Shown here one piece after another: positions 54,779-63,576 of a stretch of DNA of 64,000 nt (position 1 is the first letter of the stretch; each line of letters begins with the position of its first letter). The stretch comes from Paracoccus acridae (GTDB lineage Bacteria > Pseudomonadota > Alphaproteobacteria > Rhodobacterales > Rhodobacteraceae). The stretch is from assembly GCF_014642735.1 (NCBI RefSeq), contig NZ_BMIV01000002.1, positions 186,001 through 250,000 of the forward strand, written 5' to 3'. Both the position numbers and the translations under genes were made by a program. Below the pieces are notes generated by a model, which saw nothing but the letters and a program-made list of their open reading frames with translations, was not told the DNA's origin and searched no databases.

Positions 54779-55437
54779 GCAGGCGCCCGCAGCAGATAGC
54801 CTTCGCCGCGGCGGGTTTCGATCACGCCGTCGCCGACCTTGCGGCGCAACCGGCCGATCACGACCTCGATGGATTTGAAGTCGCGGTCGGATTCGGCCTC
54901 GTACAGGTGGTCGGACAGTTCGGTGCGGCTGACGACCCGGTTCTGGTGCAGCAGCAGATAGGACAGGATCCGCGACTCGAACCCAGTCAGCTTCAGCGCG
55001 ACCCCGTCGCGGGTGATGACGCCCAATTGGCTGTCCAGCACCAGGGCGCCAGCGCGGATCACCGGGCGGGCATGGCCTGCCGCGCGGCGGATCAGGGTCT
55101 GGCAGCGCAAGACGACCTCGTCCAGGCGGAAGGGCTTGACGGCGTAATCGTCGGCCCCGGCGCGGAAACCGGCCACCTTGTCGGTCCAGTCGCCCCGCGC
55201 GGTCAGGATCAGGACCGGCATCGCCAGCCCCGCATCGCGCCAACGGGTCAGAACCTCGATCCCCGGCATGCCGGGCAGGCCCAGATCCAGGACGGCGACG
55301 TCATAGGATTCCGTGGCCCCCAGATATTCGCCTTGCACGCCATCCGCCGCGCAGTCCGTGACAAAGCCCGCGTCGCGCAGGGCAGCCGCCAGTTGCCCGG
55401 ACAACAGGGGATCATCCTCGACGATCAAGGCACGCAT
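54775..55437 (-). CDS. OmpR/PhoP-type response regulator
   Basis: 220 residues. The receiver has acidic pair Glu8-Asp9, phospho-Asp51 (AVLDLGLPGMPG), Thr in LTARG and Lys in AVKPF. The winged-helix domain ends LYEAESDRDFKSIEVVIGRLRRKVG...IETRRGEGYLL, closest to PhoP/FeuP proteins of proteobacteria. Ten bases separate it from the PepSY gene upstream, and it overlaps the kinase gene downstream. Targets are likely to include the divergent PepSY-like gene at 55907. Confidence 0.9.
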   Translation of the reverse strand: MRALIVEDDPLLSGQLAAALRDAGFVTDCAADGVQGEYLGATESYDVAVLDLGLPGMPGIEVLTRWRDAGLAMPVLILTARGDWTDKVAGFRAGADDYAVKPFRLDEVVLRCQTLIRRAAGHARPVIRAGALVLDSQLGVITRDGVALKLTGFESRILSYLLLHQNRVVSRTELSDHLYEAESDRDFKSIEVVIGRLRRKVGDGVIETRRGEGYLLRAPA

Positions 55438-55447
55438 GGGGGTTCCT

Positions 55448-55780
55448 TCATTGCACAGGCTTGCGGGCTTCCAACTGGCCGCGGCCGGACACCGACAGGA
55501 AGCGACCGCTGCGGGCGTCGATGCGGATGTCCAGCAGGTTGCCCTGCGGGGTCAGAAGCCGGAACTGATAGACCAGTTCCGCGCCCAGGTCGCGTTCATG
55601 CGGCATCGGCGCGCGGGTATCGGCAGCCAGCAGCCTGCCCTCGTAACGATCGGCGACCGAGGCGGCGATCTCGTGAAAGGGCAGGGGCTGGAACTGTTCG
55701 ATCACCTGCGGCGCGACATCCTGGGCCGTCGCCGGGGCGCAGGTCGCAAGGATCAGGGCAAGGGCGCGCATCGGGTTCAT
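55448..55780 (-). CDS. small secreted PepSY-domain protein
   Basis: 110 residues. Signal peptide ALALILATCAPATAQD, then a single PepSY-type unit: IEQFQPLPFHEIAASVADRYEGRLLAAD and ELVYQFRLLTPQGNLLDIRIDARSGRFLSVSGRG. PepSY domains inhibit proteases or modulate sensors from the periplasmic side. It is the first gene of a three-gene operon with the PhoPQ-like pair, suggesting it feeds back on the kinase. A start at 55771 is also possible. Confidence 0.85.
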   Translation of the reverse strand: MNPMRALALILATCAPATAQDVAPQVIEQFQPLPFHEIAASVADRYEGRLLAADTRAPMPHERDLGAELVYQFRLLTPQGNLLDIRIDARSGRFLSVSGRGQLEARKPVQ

Positions 55781-55803
55781 GCCGCCAGCATAGCGGCCGG
55801 AAC

Positions 55804-55819
55804 CCAAATGGAAACCAAA
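55804..55819. promoter_or_regulatory. CCAAA direct repeats in the divergent PepSY control region
   Basis: CCAAA at 55804-55808 and 55815-55819 are spaced 11 bases apart, one helical turn, between divergent starts at 55780 and 55907. OmpR-type regulators often bind such direct repeats. This is short and could be chance. Confidence 0.3.
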
Positions 55820-55906
55820 CGAGCCATTGGCGATTCGTTCAGCGACAAGGGGCTAGGACTTGATTCGTCAGGGCCTTGCCGCCCGAAGAATTGAAAGGAT
55901 ACCGAC

Positions 55907-56899
55907 ATGGCCATTCGCAGATTTACCACCTCGGCCGCGATGCTGGCGCTGATCGCCGGGATCGGCACGGGCGCGATGGCGCAGACCGCAGCGCCTGCGC
56001 CGGGCGACCTGCCTGCGCCCCTGGCCGGTCTGAACCTCGGCAATCTTGAAGTCGAGACGAAGCGCGACGGGATGCGCGAGATCGAAGGGCGCACCGCCGA
56101 TGGGATCGACATCGAGGCCAGGGTGGACATGGCCGGCAACCTGGTCGAGGTCGAGGCGGATGGCGGCGCCTTGCCGCAATCGCTGACCGACGCCCTTGTG
56201 CCTGCCGAGTTGCGCGGCCAGCAGGTGATGGGCTTGTTCGGTTCCATCACCGAGGTGAAGCAACGTCCCGATCACATCGAGATCAAGGGCCGCCAGCCCA
56301 GCGGAGCCGAGATCGAGGTGAAGTTCGACCGCCAGAACGCGCTGATCGGGGTCGAGGTGGATGATGCCGCGATCCCCGCCGACCTGATCGACTCGCTGAT
56401 TCCCCAGGCCGTGCGCGACAATGAAGTAATCGCGCAGTTCGACCGCATCGACGAGATCGGCAACCGCAACGGCCGCGTGATGGTCAAGGGCGAGGATGCG
56501 ACTGGCGAGGATATGCGCGCCGAATTCGACGCAGACGGTCGCGTGCTGCGCTTTGGCCGCGAGGATGGGCCACGCGGTGACCGGCGCGAGGAACGCCGCA
56601 GTGACCGCGGTCCCGGCCATGGCGAGCGTGGGATGCGTCCGGGCGGTCATGCCATGCACGGGGACCGGCCCCATGGAATGCGCCCGACGGGTCGCGATGG
56701 CGGTCGTCCTGCCGCCCTTCCGGCGAATTTTGACAGCGTCGCCGTCAATCAGCGGCTGACCGGCGCCGGTTATACCGCCTTGGGTCTTTTGCACGCCCAT
56801 GGTCCGCGCCTGCTGCTGGATGCCACGAACCCGCAGGGCGAGGCGGTGACGCTGGAACTGGATCCCAAAGGCGAAGTGGTTCGCGAAATGGCCCGCTGA
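55907..56899 (+). CDS. secreted protein with repeated PepSY-like modules
   Basis: 330 residues. Signal peptide cleaves after AMA (residue 25). Three or four related modules follow: around 50-100 (GREIEGRTADGIDIEARVD type), 113-165 (IEIKGRQPSGAEIEVKFD), 172-210 (VMVKGEDATGEDMRAEFD), and after a Gly/His/Arg/Met-rich linker (215-270) a last one (LLLDATNPQGEAVTLELDPKG). Each has the two-strand plus helix pattern of PepSY. AAAGGA precedes the start. It is divergent from the PepSY/two-component operon and may be its target. The His/Met-rich linker could bind metal; that is speculation. Confidence 0.75.
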   Translation: MAIRRFTTSAAMLALIAGIGTGAMAQTAAPAPGDLPAPLAGLNLGNLEVETKRDGMREIEGRTADGIDIEARVDMAGNLVEVEADGGALPQSLTDALVPAELRGQQVMGLFGSITEVKQRPDHIEIKGRQPSGAEIEVKFDRQNALIGVEVDDAAIPADLIDSLIPQAVRDNEVIAQFDRIDEIGNRNGRVMVKGEDATGEDMRAEFDADGRVLRFGREDGPRGDRREERRSDRGPGHGERGMRPGGHAMHGDRPHGMRPTGRDGGRPAALPANFDSVAVNQRLTGAGYTALGLLHAHGPRLLLDATNPQGEAVTLELDPKGEVVREMAR

Positions 56900-57107
56900 A
56901 CGCAGGGACGGGCAGGGGCGGGAAGCCGTCCCAACCCCTTCGGGCGATATGGCGATCCCTGCCCGTGTCATAGCCAATCCCGGCCAAGGCCATGAAGCCT
57001 TGGCAACGCAGGTCGGCCCGACCCGCTTTCGGCCCAGCCAATGAAGGGCAGGCTCATGCGGGATGCGATCGCGTGGGGCCCTTGGGGTCGCAGGGGGCAA
57101 AGAAGAA

Positions 57108-57169
57108 GGGGGGCTGTCTGCCCCCCATCCCGTTCCGGGATTCCCCCCGAGGATATTTCGGCACAGAAG
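57108..57169 (+). repeat. hairpin plus GGATATTT...CACAGAAGATG intergenic element, copy 1
   Basis: GGGGGGC/GCCCCCC hairpin at 57108-57126, then a C-run and GGATATTT-CGG-CACAGAAGATG ending about 57171. A second copy lies at 62158-62207 in the other orientation. It sits beyond the stop of the substrate-binding gene and may end the operon. The rest of 56900-57174 shows nothing else. Confidence 0.65.
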
Positions 57170-57174
57170 ATGGA

Positions 57175-58155
57175 TCAGTCGAAGGCGCGGTCGGTGATCA
57201 GATGGGTGAAGGCCCCTTCCGGCGCTTTCGAGATCACCGGGTCGGAGCCGCCGGCCATCAGCGTGTCCACGGTGCGCTGATAATCGGCCTCGTCCAGGGT
57301 GCCGTCGCTGCCTGCCGTCAGCTTGCCGATCTCGGTGACCATGCGGACCTGATGGTCCAGGGTCTGGGCGCCGGTCTCGTCATTGTCGAGCACGATCTGG
57401 GCGGCTTCCTCGGGGTTTTCCTCGGCATATTTCCAGCCCTTCATGCTGGCGCGCACGAATTTCACCAGGTCGGTGACCTTGGCATCGTCCTGCAGCGTGC
57501 TTTCCAGGACATAGAGGCCGTCTTCCAGCGTGGCGACGCCCTGGTCCTCGTATTTGAAGGTCACCAGATCCTCGGGCGCGATGCCGGCGTCCAGGACCTG
57601 GCCGTATTCGTTATAGGTCATGGTGCTGATGCAGGCGGCCTGCTTTTGCAGCAGCGGATCGACGTTGAAGCCCTGCTTCAGGACCGTCACGCCATCCGGG
57701 CCGCCTTCGGTGGACAGGCCAAGCTGGCTCATCCAGGACAGGAAGGGATATTCGTTGCCGGAGAACCAGACGCCCAGGGTCTTGCCCTTGAAGTCGGTCT
57801 TGGGATCGGTGATGCCGCTTTCCTTGAGGCAGGTCAGCATCATGCCCGACGCCTTGAAGGGCTGCGCGATATTGACCAGCGGCAGGCCCTTTTCGCGGGC
57901 GGCAAGGGCGGCTGGCATCCATTCGACGATCACATCCGCGCCGCCGCCTGCCAGCACCTGCGTGGGCGCGATGTCGGGGCCGCCCGGAAGGATGGTGACG
58001 TCGAGGCCTTCTTCCTCGTAGAAGCCCTTGTCCTTGGCGACGTAATAACCCGCGAACTGCGCCTGGGTGACCCATTTCAATTGCAGGGTCAGTTCCTGCG
58101 CGCCCGCGCCGCCCGCCGCCAGGGCGAATGCGGCACCCAGCATCAAAGTCTTCAT
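57175..58155 (-). CDS. ABC transporter substrate-binding protein (NMT1/THI5-like)
   Basis: 326-residue periplasmic protein with a signal peptide (LGAAFALAAGGAGAQE). LQLKWVTQAQFAGYYVAKDKGFYEEEGLDVTILPGG is the NMT1/THI5 signature of pyrimidine-like ligand binding proteins. It is last in the run hyuC-like, hydA, ATPase, two permeases, binding protein. In this context it probably imports a pyrimidine or hydantoin-like substrate; specificity is inferred from the neighbours. Confidence 0.9.
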   Translation of the reverse strand: MKTLMLGAAFALAAGGAGAQELTLQLKWVTQAQFAGYYVAKDKGFYEEEGLDVTILPGGPDIAPTQVLAGGGADVIVEWMPAALAAREKGLPLVNIAQPFKASGMMLTCLKESGITDPKTDFKGKTLGVWFSGNEYPFLSWMSQLGLSTEGGPDGVTVLKQGFNVDPLLQKQAACISTMTYNEYGQVLDAGIAPEDLVTFKYEDQGVATLEDGLYVLESTLQDDAKVTDLVKFVRASMKGWKYAEENPEEAAQIVLDNDETGAQTLDHQVRMVTEIGKLTAGSDGTLDEADYQRTVDTLMAGGSDPVISKAPEGAFTHLITDRAFD

Positions 58156-58180
58156 CTTCCCTCTCCTGTCATGTGGGGCA

Positions 58181-59023
58181 TCAGCCCCGTTGAGGACGCT
58201 GCGACGGGTGCCAGAACGTCACCTTCTTTTCGATCAGCGCCACGATGCCATAGAACAGCGATCCCGCGATTGCCGCCACAAGGATTTCCGCCCAGACCAG
58301 CGGCAGATCCAGCCGCCCCACCGCGGTCGAGATGCGGAAGCCCATGCCCTTGGTCGGGCTGCCGAAGAATTCCGCGACAATGGCGCCGATCAGGGCCAGG
58401 GTGGTGGTGATCTTCAGCCCGTTGAACAGAAAGGGCATGGCGGCTGGCAGGCGCAGCTTCCACAGGCTTGCCCAATAAGGCGCGGCCCAGGTCGCCATCA
58501 GGTCGCGCTGCATGGGATCGGTCGCGGCAAGGCCCGCCACCATGTTCACCAGGATCGGGAAGAACACCATCACCACGACCACCGCCGCCTTGGACTGCCA
58601 GTCGAAGCCGAACCACATCACCAGGATCGGCGCGATGCCGACGATGGGCAGGGCGGCGACGAAGTTGCCGATGGGCAGCAGCCCGCGTTGCAGGAAGGGG
58701 CTGCGGTCGATGGCGATGGCGGTCAGCACGGCAGCAAGGGCGCCGATCAGCCAAGCGGTCAGCGCCCCCTTGACGATGGTCTGCACGAAATCGGTCCACA
58801 GGATCGCGGTATTGGCGGCGAAGCTGGCGCCGATCTGGCTGGGCGCGGGCAGGATCACGGGTGGGATGGCATAGATGCGGACGATCATCTCCCACAGGAT
58901 CAAGATCGTGGCGCCGAAGATCAGCGCCACCGCAAGCCGGGTCGCGCGGGTGTCGAAGCGCGACAGCCAGGTATTCAGCGCTAGGGCGCCCAGCCAGACG
59001 GCGATGACGGGCAGCGCGCTCAT
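58181..59023 (-). CDS. ABC transporter permease
   Basis: 280-residue SsuC/TauC-type inner-membrane permease with about six spans. The EAA-like loop is WKLRLPAAMPFLFNGLKI. It is paired with the preceding permease, whose stop overlaps its ATG by four bases. It is a channel subunit for the pyrimidine-linked transporter. Confidence 0.91.
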   Translation of the reverse strand: MSALPVIAVWLGALALNTWLSRFDTRATRLAVALIFGATILILWEMIVRIYAIPPVILPAPSQIGASFAANTAILWTDFVQTIVKGALTAWLIGALAAVLTAIAIDRSPFLQRGLLPIGNFVAALPIVGIAPILVMWFGFDWQSKAAVVVVMVFFPILVNMVAGLAATDPMQRDLMATWAAPYWASLWKLRLPAAMPFLFNGLKITTTLALIGAIVAEFFGSPTKGMGFRISTAVGRLDLPLVWAEILVAAIAGSLFYGIVALIEKKVTFWHPSQRPQRG

Positions 59024-59931
59024 CGTGCAAGCCCCATGCGCCGCAGGGTCAGCCGTTCCAGCGCGCCGATCAGCATGACCAGCACGGCGGCCAGGATCGC
59101 GGCCGCGAACAGCGCCGACCAGATCTGCACCGTCTGCCCGTAATAGCTGCCCGACAGAAGCCGCGCCCCAAGCCCCGCCGTGGCGCCTGCCGGAAGCTCG
59201 CCCACGATGGTGCCGACAAGGGCCGCGGCAATGGCGACCTTGAGGCTGGCGAACAGATAGGGCAGGGAACTGGGCAGCCGCAGCCGCCAGAACTGTTGCG
59301 CGCGGGACGCGTTCCAGCTGTGCATCAGGTCAAGCTGCATCGCGTCGGGCGTGCGGAACCCCTTGACCATGCCGACCAGTACCGGAAAGAAGGACAGCCA
59401 GGCCGCGATGATCGCCTTGGGCAGCAGCCCGGTCACGCCCATGCTGGCAAAGACCACGATCACCATCGGCGCGATGGCCAGGATCGGCACCGTCTGGCTG
59501 GCCACCGCCCAGGGCATCACCGACTGGTCCATGGCGCGGTTGTGGACGATGCCCACCGCCAGCCCGATCCCCGCCACCGTGCCGATGGCAAAGCCCGCCA
59601 GCGTTGCCGACAGCGTGACCCAGCCATGCCAGACCAGGCTGCGCTTCGAGGTGATGCTTTGCCCCGCAATCCCGTCCCACAGCCCGGCCGCCACCTGATG
59701 CGGTGCGGGCAGGACAGGGCGTTCCAGCGTCAGCGTCTGGCGGATCAGGTCGCTTGCGGTCAGCACCGCATCGGCGCGGGCCGCCTGGTCCCGCACCCAG
59801 GGGGCGTTCATCCAGACCGCCGCCAGATACCAGATGACAACGATGGCCAGCAGCACGGTCAGGATGGGCAGGGCGCGCCCGAACCCACGCCCCAGGACGC
59901 CCGGTCCAAGGGGGATCGCGGACTCAGTCAT
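59020..59931 (-). CDS. ABC transporter permease
   Basis: 303-residue permease of the same family as its neighbour, with a longer periplasmic N-terminal segment after the first span. Its EAA-like loop is FWRLRLPSSLPYLFASLKV. The start overlaps the ATPase stop by eight bases, and its stop overlaps the next permease. Two different permeases imply a heterodimeric channel. Confidence 0.91.
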   Translation of the reverse strand: MTESAIPLGPGVLGRGFGRALPILTVLLAIVVIWYLAAVWMNAPWVRDQAARADAVLTASDLIRQTLTLERPVLPAPHQVAAGLWDGIAGQSITSKRSLVWHGWVTLSATLAGFAIGTVAGIGLAVGIVHNRAMDQSVMPWAVASQTVPILAIAPMVIVVFASMGVTGLLPKAIIAAWLSFFPVLVGMVKGFRTPDAMQLDLMHSWNASRAQQFWRLRLPSSLPYLFASLKVAIAAALVGTIVGELPAGATAGLGARLLSGSYYGQTVQIWSALFAAAILAAVLVMLIGALERLTLRRMGLAR

Positions 59932-60697
59932 ACCCGTGCCCTTCGCGCAACCCTTCGCGCACCTGCTGGGCCAAGGCGATGAATTCCGGCGTGTCGCGGA
60001 TCTCCAGCGGGCGGTCGCGGGGCAGGGGGCTGTCGATGATGCGCGTGATCCGCCCCGGACGCGGCGACATGACGACGATTTTGGTGGAGAGATAGACCGC
60101 CTCGGGGATCGAGTGCGTGACGAAACCGATGGTCTTGCCGGTCTTCTTCCACAGGTCCAGCAGCGCCTCGTTCAGGCGGTCGCGCACGATCTCATCCAGG
60201 GCGCCGAAAGGTTCGTCCATCAGCAGGATGTCGGCGTCGAAGGCCAGGGCGCGGGCGATACTGGCGCGCTGCTGCATCCCGCCCGACAATTGCCAGGGAT
60301 ACTTGGCCCCGAAGCCGGCAAGGTCCACCAGATCCAGCACGCGCTGGGTCCGCTGCGCGCGGTCGGCGCGGGAAAAGCCCATGATCTCTAGCGGCAGGCT
60401 GATGTTTCCGGCGATGGTGCGCCAGGGATAAAGCCCCGGCGCTTGGAAGACATAGCCATAGGCCCGCTGCCGCCGCGCCTGGTCCGGCGCCATGCCCGCC
60501 ACCTCCAGCGTGCCGGCGGTCGGCGTCTCAAGCGCGGCGATGGCGCGCAGGAAGGTCGTCTTGCCGCAGCCCGACGGACCGATGAAGCTGACGAAATCGC
60601 CCCGCTCGATGGTCAGGCTGACGTCCTTCAGCGCATGGACCGGCCCGTCGGCGGTCTGGAAGGTCAGGGAAACGTCGCGGGCCTGGATGACGGTCAA
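59924..60697 (-). CDS. ABC transporter ATP-binding protein
   Basis: 257-residue nitrate/taurine-type ATPase. Walker A is GPSGCGKTT, the signature is LSGGMQQRASIARAL, Walker B is ILLMDEPFGALD, and VTHSIPEAVYL holds the switch His. TTG at 60697 is the only start upstream of the family N-terminus, one base after the hydA stop, so it depends on coupling with hydA. Confidence 0.92.
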   Translation of the reverse strand: MTVIQARDVSLTFQTADGPVHALKDVSLTIERGDFVSFIGPSGCGKTTFLRAIAALETPTAGTLEVAGMAPDQARRQRAYGYVFQAPGLYPWRTIAGNISLPLEIMGFSRADRAQRTQRVLDLVDLAGFGAKYPWQLSGGMQQRASIARALAFDADILLMDEPFGALDEIVRDRLNEALLDLWKKTGKTIGFVTHSIPEAVYLSTKIVVMSPRPGRITRIIDSPLPRDRPLEIRDTPEFIALAQQVREGLREGHGYD

Positions 60698-60698
60698 G

Positions 60699-62150
60699 TC
60701 ACACCCCGCTTGCCGGGATGCCCGACCGTTCCACCGGGCGCGGTGCGGTCAGTTCCTTCCAGGCAGACAACGCGCGGTTCACGGTGCCGCGCGGCTCTCG
60801 GGCGACGAATTCGCCATGGCCTTCGCGGCTATCCAGCCTGCCGCCGTCCACCGCCACATGCCCGCGCGTCAGGACATAACGCGGCAGTCCCTTTACGCGC
60901 TGCCCTTCGAAGACGTTATAGTCGATGGCCGACTGCTGGCTGTCCGCCGCGATGGTCTTTTCGGCCTCGGGGTCCCAGACGACCAGATCGGCGTCGCTGC
61001 CCACCAGCACCGCGCCCTTGCGGGGATACATCCCCAGGATCTTGGCGATATTGGTCGAGGTGACGGCCACGAATTCATTGGGCGTCAGCCGCCCGGTCGC
61101 GACCCCATGCGTCCACAGCATCGGCATCCGGTCCTCCAAACCCCCAGTTCCATTGGGGATCTTCGTGAAGTCGCCGATGCCGGTCCGCTTCTGCTGGGTC
61201 GTGAAGGCGCAGTGATCGGTCGCGACGACCGACAGCGACCCCGATTGCAGCCCCGCCCAGAGGCTGTCCTGGTGCAGCTTGTTGCGGAAAGGGGGCGACA
61301 TGACGCGGCGAGCGGCATGATCCCAGTCAGGGTTGAAATATTCGCTTTCGTCCAGCGTCAGGTGCTGGATCAGAGGCTCGCCCCAGACGCGCTTGCCTGC
61401 CGCGCGGGCGCGGCGGATCGCCTCGTGGCTGTCCTCGCAGGATACATGGACCACATACAGCGGCACGCCCGCCATGTCGGCCACCATGATGGCGCGGTTG
61501 GTGGCCTCGCCCTCGACCTGCGGGGGGCGGGAATAGGCGTGGGCCTCGGGACCGGTATTGCCTTCGGCCAGCAGCCGGGCAGACAGTTCGGCCACCACGT
61601 CGCCGTTCTCGGCATGGACCATCGCCACGCCGCCCAGGTCGCCCACCCGGCGGAAGCTGGCAAACAACTCGTCGTCATTCACCATCAGCGCGCCCTTGTA
61701 GGCCATGAAATGCTTGAAGCTGGTGATGCCGCGATCCACCACCGCCGCCATCTCGTCGAAGACCTGCTGGTCCCACCAGGTCACCGCCATGTGGAAACTG
61801 TAATCGCAATGCGCGCGGCCCGACTTGTTGTCCCACATCTGCAGCGCGTCCAGAAGCCCCTGGCCGGGCGAGGGCAGGGCGAAATCCACCACCATCGTCG
61901 TCCCGCCCGCCAGCGCCGCCCGCGTGCCGCTGTCGAAATCGTCGGCCGAATAGGTGCCCATGAAGGGCATCTCAAGATGCGTATGCGGGTCGATCCCGCC
62001 CGGCATCACATAGCAGCCGGTGGCGTCCAGCTCCTTGTCGCCGGTCAGGCCCTGGCCGATGGCCGCGATGCGCCCATTTTCAACCAGCACATCGGCCTTG
62101 TAGGACAGATCGGCGGTGACGATGGTGCCGTTGCGGATGACCGTGCTCAT
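60699..62150 (-). CDS. hydA: dihydropyrimidinase
   Basis: 483-residue zinc amidohydrolase opening dihydrouracil or dihydrothymine to N-carbamoyl-beta-amino acids. Metal ligands are seen in IDPHTHLEMPF, the carbamylated Lys in SFKHFMAYKG, VHAENGD, HVSCEDSHEA and VVATDHCAF. Start at 62150 (MSTVIRNG) follows GAGGGC; the ATG at 62162 is possible. It acts after PreTA and before the amidohydrolase upstream. Confidence 0.95.
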   Translation of the reverse strand: MSTVIRNGTIVTADLSYKADVLVENGRIAAIGQGLTGDKELDATGCYVMPGGIDPHTHLEMPFMGTYSADDFDSGTRAALAGGTTMVVDFALPSPGQGLLDALQMWDNKSGRAHCDYSFHMAVTWWDQQVFDEMAAVVDRGITSFKHFMAYKGALMVNDDELFASFRRVGDLGGVAMVHAENGDVVAELSARLLAEGNTGPEAHAYSRPPQVEGEATNRAIMVADMAGVPLYVVHVSCEDSHEAIRRARAAGKRVWGEPLIQHLTLDESEYFNPDWDHAARRVMSPPFRNKLHQDSLWAGLQSGSLSVVATDHCAFTTQQKRTGIGDFTKIPNGTGGLEDRMPMLWTHGVATGRLTPNEFVAVTSTNIAKILGMYPRKGAVLVGSDADLVVWDPEAEKTIAADSQQSAIDYNVFEGQRVKGLPRYVLTRGHVAVDGGRLDSREGHGEFVAREPRGTVNRALSAWKELTAPRPVERSGIPASGV

Positions 62151-62157
62151 GGATGCC

Positions 62158-62207
62158 CTCATCTTCTGTGTTCAAATATCCCGGGGGTCCGGGGGCAGCG
62201 CCCCCGG
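62158..62207 (-). repeat. hairpin plus GGATATTT...CACAGAAGATG element, copy 2
   Basis: Read on the minus strand: hairpin CCGGGGGC/GCCCCCGG (62207-62189), then CCCCCGG-GATATTT-GAA-CACAGAAGATG (to 62161). It lies between the amidohydrolase stop and hydA, where it can reduce read-through. It shares GGATATTT and CACAGAAGATG exactly with copy 1. Confidence 0.65.
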
Positions 62208-62219
62208 CTTTCGTCCGCG

Positions 62220-63485
62220 TCAGCGGACAATCTCGGCCGCATCCAGCACCGCGTGCAGCAGCACATCCGCCCCGGCGCTTGCCCATTCCGGGGTGATCTC
62301 CTCGGCCTCGTTATGGGACAGCCCGTCCACGCAGGGACACATGATCATCACCGTGGGCGCTACGCGGTTGATCCAGCAGGCGTCATGCCCCGCACCCGAG
62401 ACGATGTTCATATGGCTGTAGCCCAGCCTTTCGGCGGCATTGCGGACCTTCTCCACAAGGCCGGGATCGAAGGTCACGGGGTCGAAATGGCCGACCGGCT
62501 CGATCTCGATCCCCAGGCCAAGGTCGGCGGCGATGCGGGGCGCCTCGTCCTCAAGCCGGGCGCGCATGGCGTTCAGCTTGGCCAGATCGGGGCTGCGGAA
62601 ATCGACGGTGAAGACGGCGCGGCCGGGGATGACGTTGCGGCTGTTCGGCCAGACATTCGCCTGGCCCACCGCACCCACGGCATCGGGCTGATGGTCCATG
62701 GCGATGCGATGCACGGCCTCGATGATGCGGGCCATGCCCAGGCCCGCATTCACGCGCATGTTCATGGGCGTGGATCCCGTGTGCGCGTCCTTGCCGGTCA
62801 GCGTGACTTGCAGCCACCACAACCCCTGGCCATGCGTCACCACGCCGATCTGCTTGCCCTCGGCTTCCAGGATCGGGCCTTGCTCGATATGGTATTCGAA
62901 CATCGCATGGATGCGGCGATCGCCCGGAGCCTCGTCGCCGCGCCAGCCGATGCGCTCAAGTTCGTACCCGAAGCGCTTGCCTTCCGCATCCGTGCGGCTG
63001 TTGGCGTAATCCTCGGTCAGAACACCCGCAAAGACGCCCGATGCCAGCATCGCCGGCGCAAAGCGTGCGCCTTCCTCGTTCGTCCAGTTGGTCACGACAA
63101 TGGGACGGCGCGTGGTGATGCCCATGTCGCGGACCGACCGGATCACCTCCAACCCTGCCAAGACGCCCAGAACGCCGTCGAACCGGCCTCCGGTGGGCTG
63201 GGTGTCCAGGTGGCTGCCGATATAGATCGGGTCGAGATCGGGCTCTGCACCCTCGTGGCGCATGAACATGTTGCCCATCCGGTCAAGGCCCATGGTCATG
63301 CCCGCATCCTCGCACCATTGGCGGAACAGGGCGCGTCCCTCGGCATCGGCGTCGGTCAGGGTCTGGCGGTTGTTGCCGCCCGCCACGCCGGGGCCGATCT
63401 GGGCCATCTGCATCAGGCTGTCCCACAGCCGTTCGCCGTCAACCCGCATGTTGGCAGCCGGAACCAGCCCGCTGGCATCGGTCAT
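62220..63485 (-). CDS. M20 Zn-dependent amidohydrolase (N-carbamoyl-beta-alanine type)
   Basis: 421 residues. Zinc and catalytic parts are IGSHLDTQPTGGRFDG, TNWTNEEGARFAP, and GAGHDACWINR near the C-terminus, with the dimer/lid domain between. It belongs to the allantoate amidohydrolase/HyuC/beta-ureidopropionase group; with hydA and preTA nearby the N-carbamoyl-beta-alanine (or beta-aminoisobutyrate) substrate is most likely. Start at 63485 (MTDASGLVP) follows AGGAAGGA; the longer frame to 63584 crosses the operator. Confidence 0.92.
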   Translation of the reverse strand: MTDASGLVPAANMRVDGERLWDSLMQMAQIGPGVAGGNNRQTLTDADAEGRALFRQWCEDAGMTMGLDRMGNMFMRHEGAEPDLDPIYIGSHLDTQPTGGRFDGVLGVLAGLEVIRSVRDMGITTRRPIVVTNWTNEEGARFAPAMLASGVFAGVLTEDYANSRTDAEGKRFGYELERIGWRGDEAPGDRRIHAMFEYHIEQGPILEAEGKQIGVVTHGQGLWWLQVTLTGKDAHTGSTPMNMRVNAGLGMARIIEAVHRIAMDHQPDAVGAVGQANVWPNSRNVIPGRAVFTVDFRSPDLAKLNAMRARLEDEAPRIAADLGLGIEIEPVGHFDPVTFDPGLVEKVRNAAERLGYSHMNIVSGAGHDACWINRVAPTVMIMCPCVDGLSHNEAEEITPEWASAGADVLLHAVLDAAEIVR

Positions 63486-63576
63486 CTGTCGTCCTTCCTG
63501 TCTGGCCGCCCCGTTCTGGCGCAGGGCAGGCTTAATGGGGCCGGGCTGCGATGCGCCCTGTAACACCCTTCCTTTA

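Noticed and set aside
55804-55825. EcfG-like promoter GGAAC at 55798 with CGAG 16 bases on
   Set aside because: Only two of four -10 bases match; the CCAAA repeats are a better explanation for the region.
60492-63563. 1023-codon plus-strand frame opposite hydA and the amidohydrolase
   Set aside because: Shadow of real minus-strand genes; composition is His/Gln/Arg-rich and no domain is seen.
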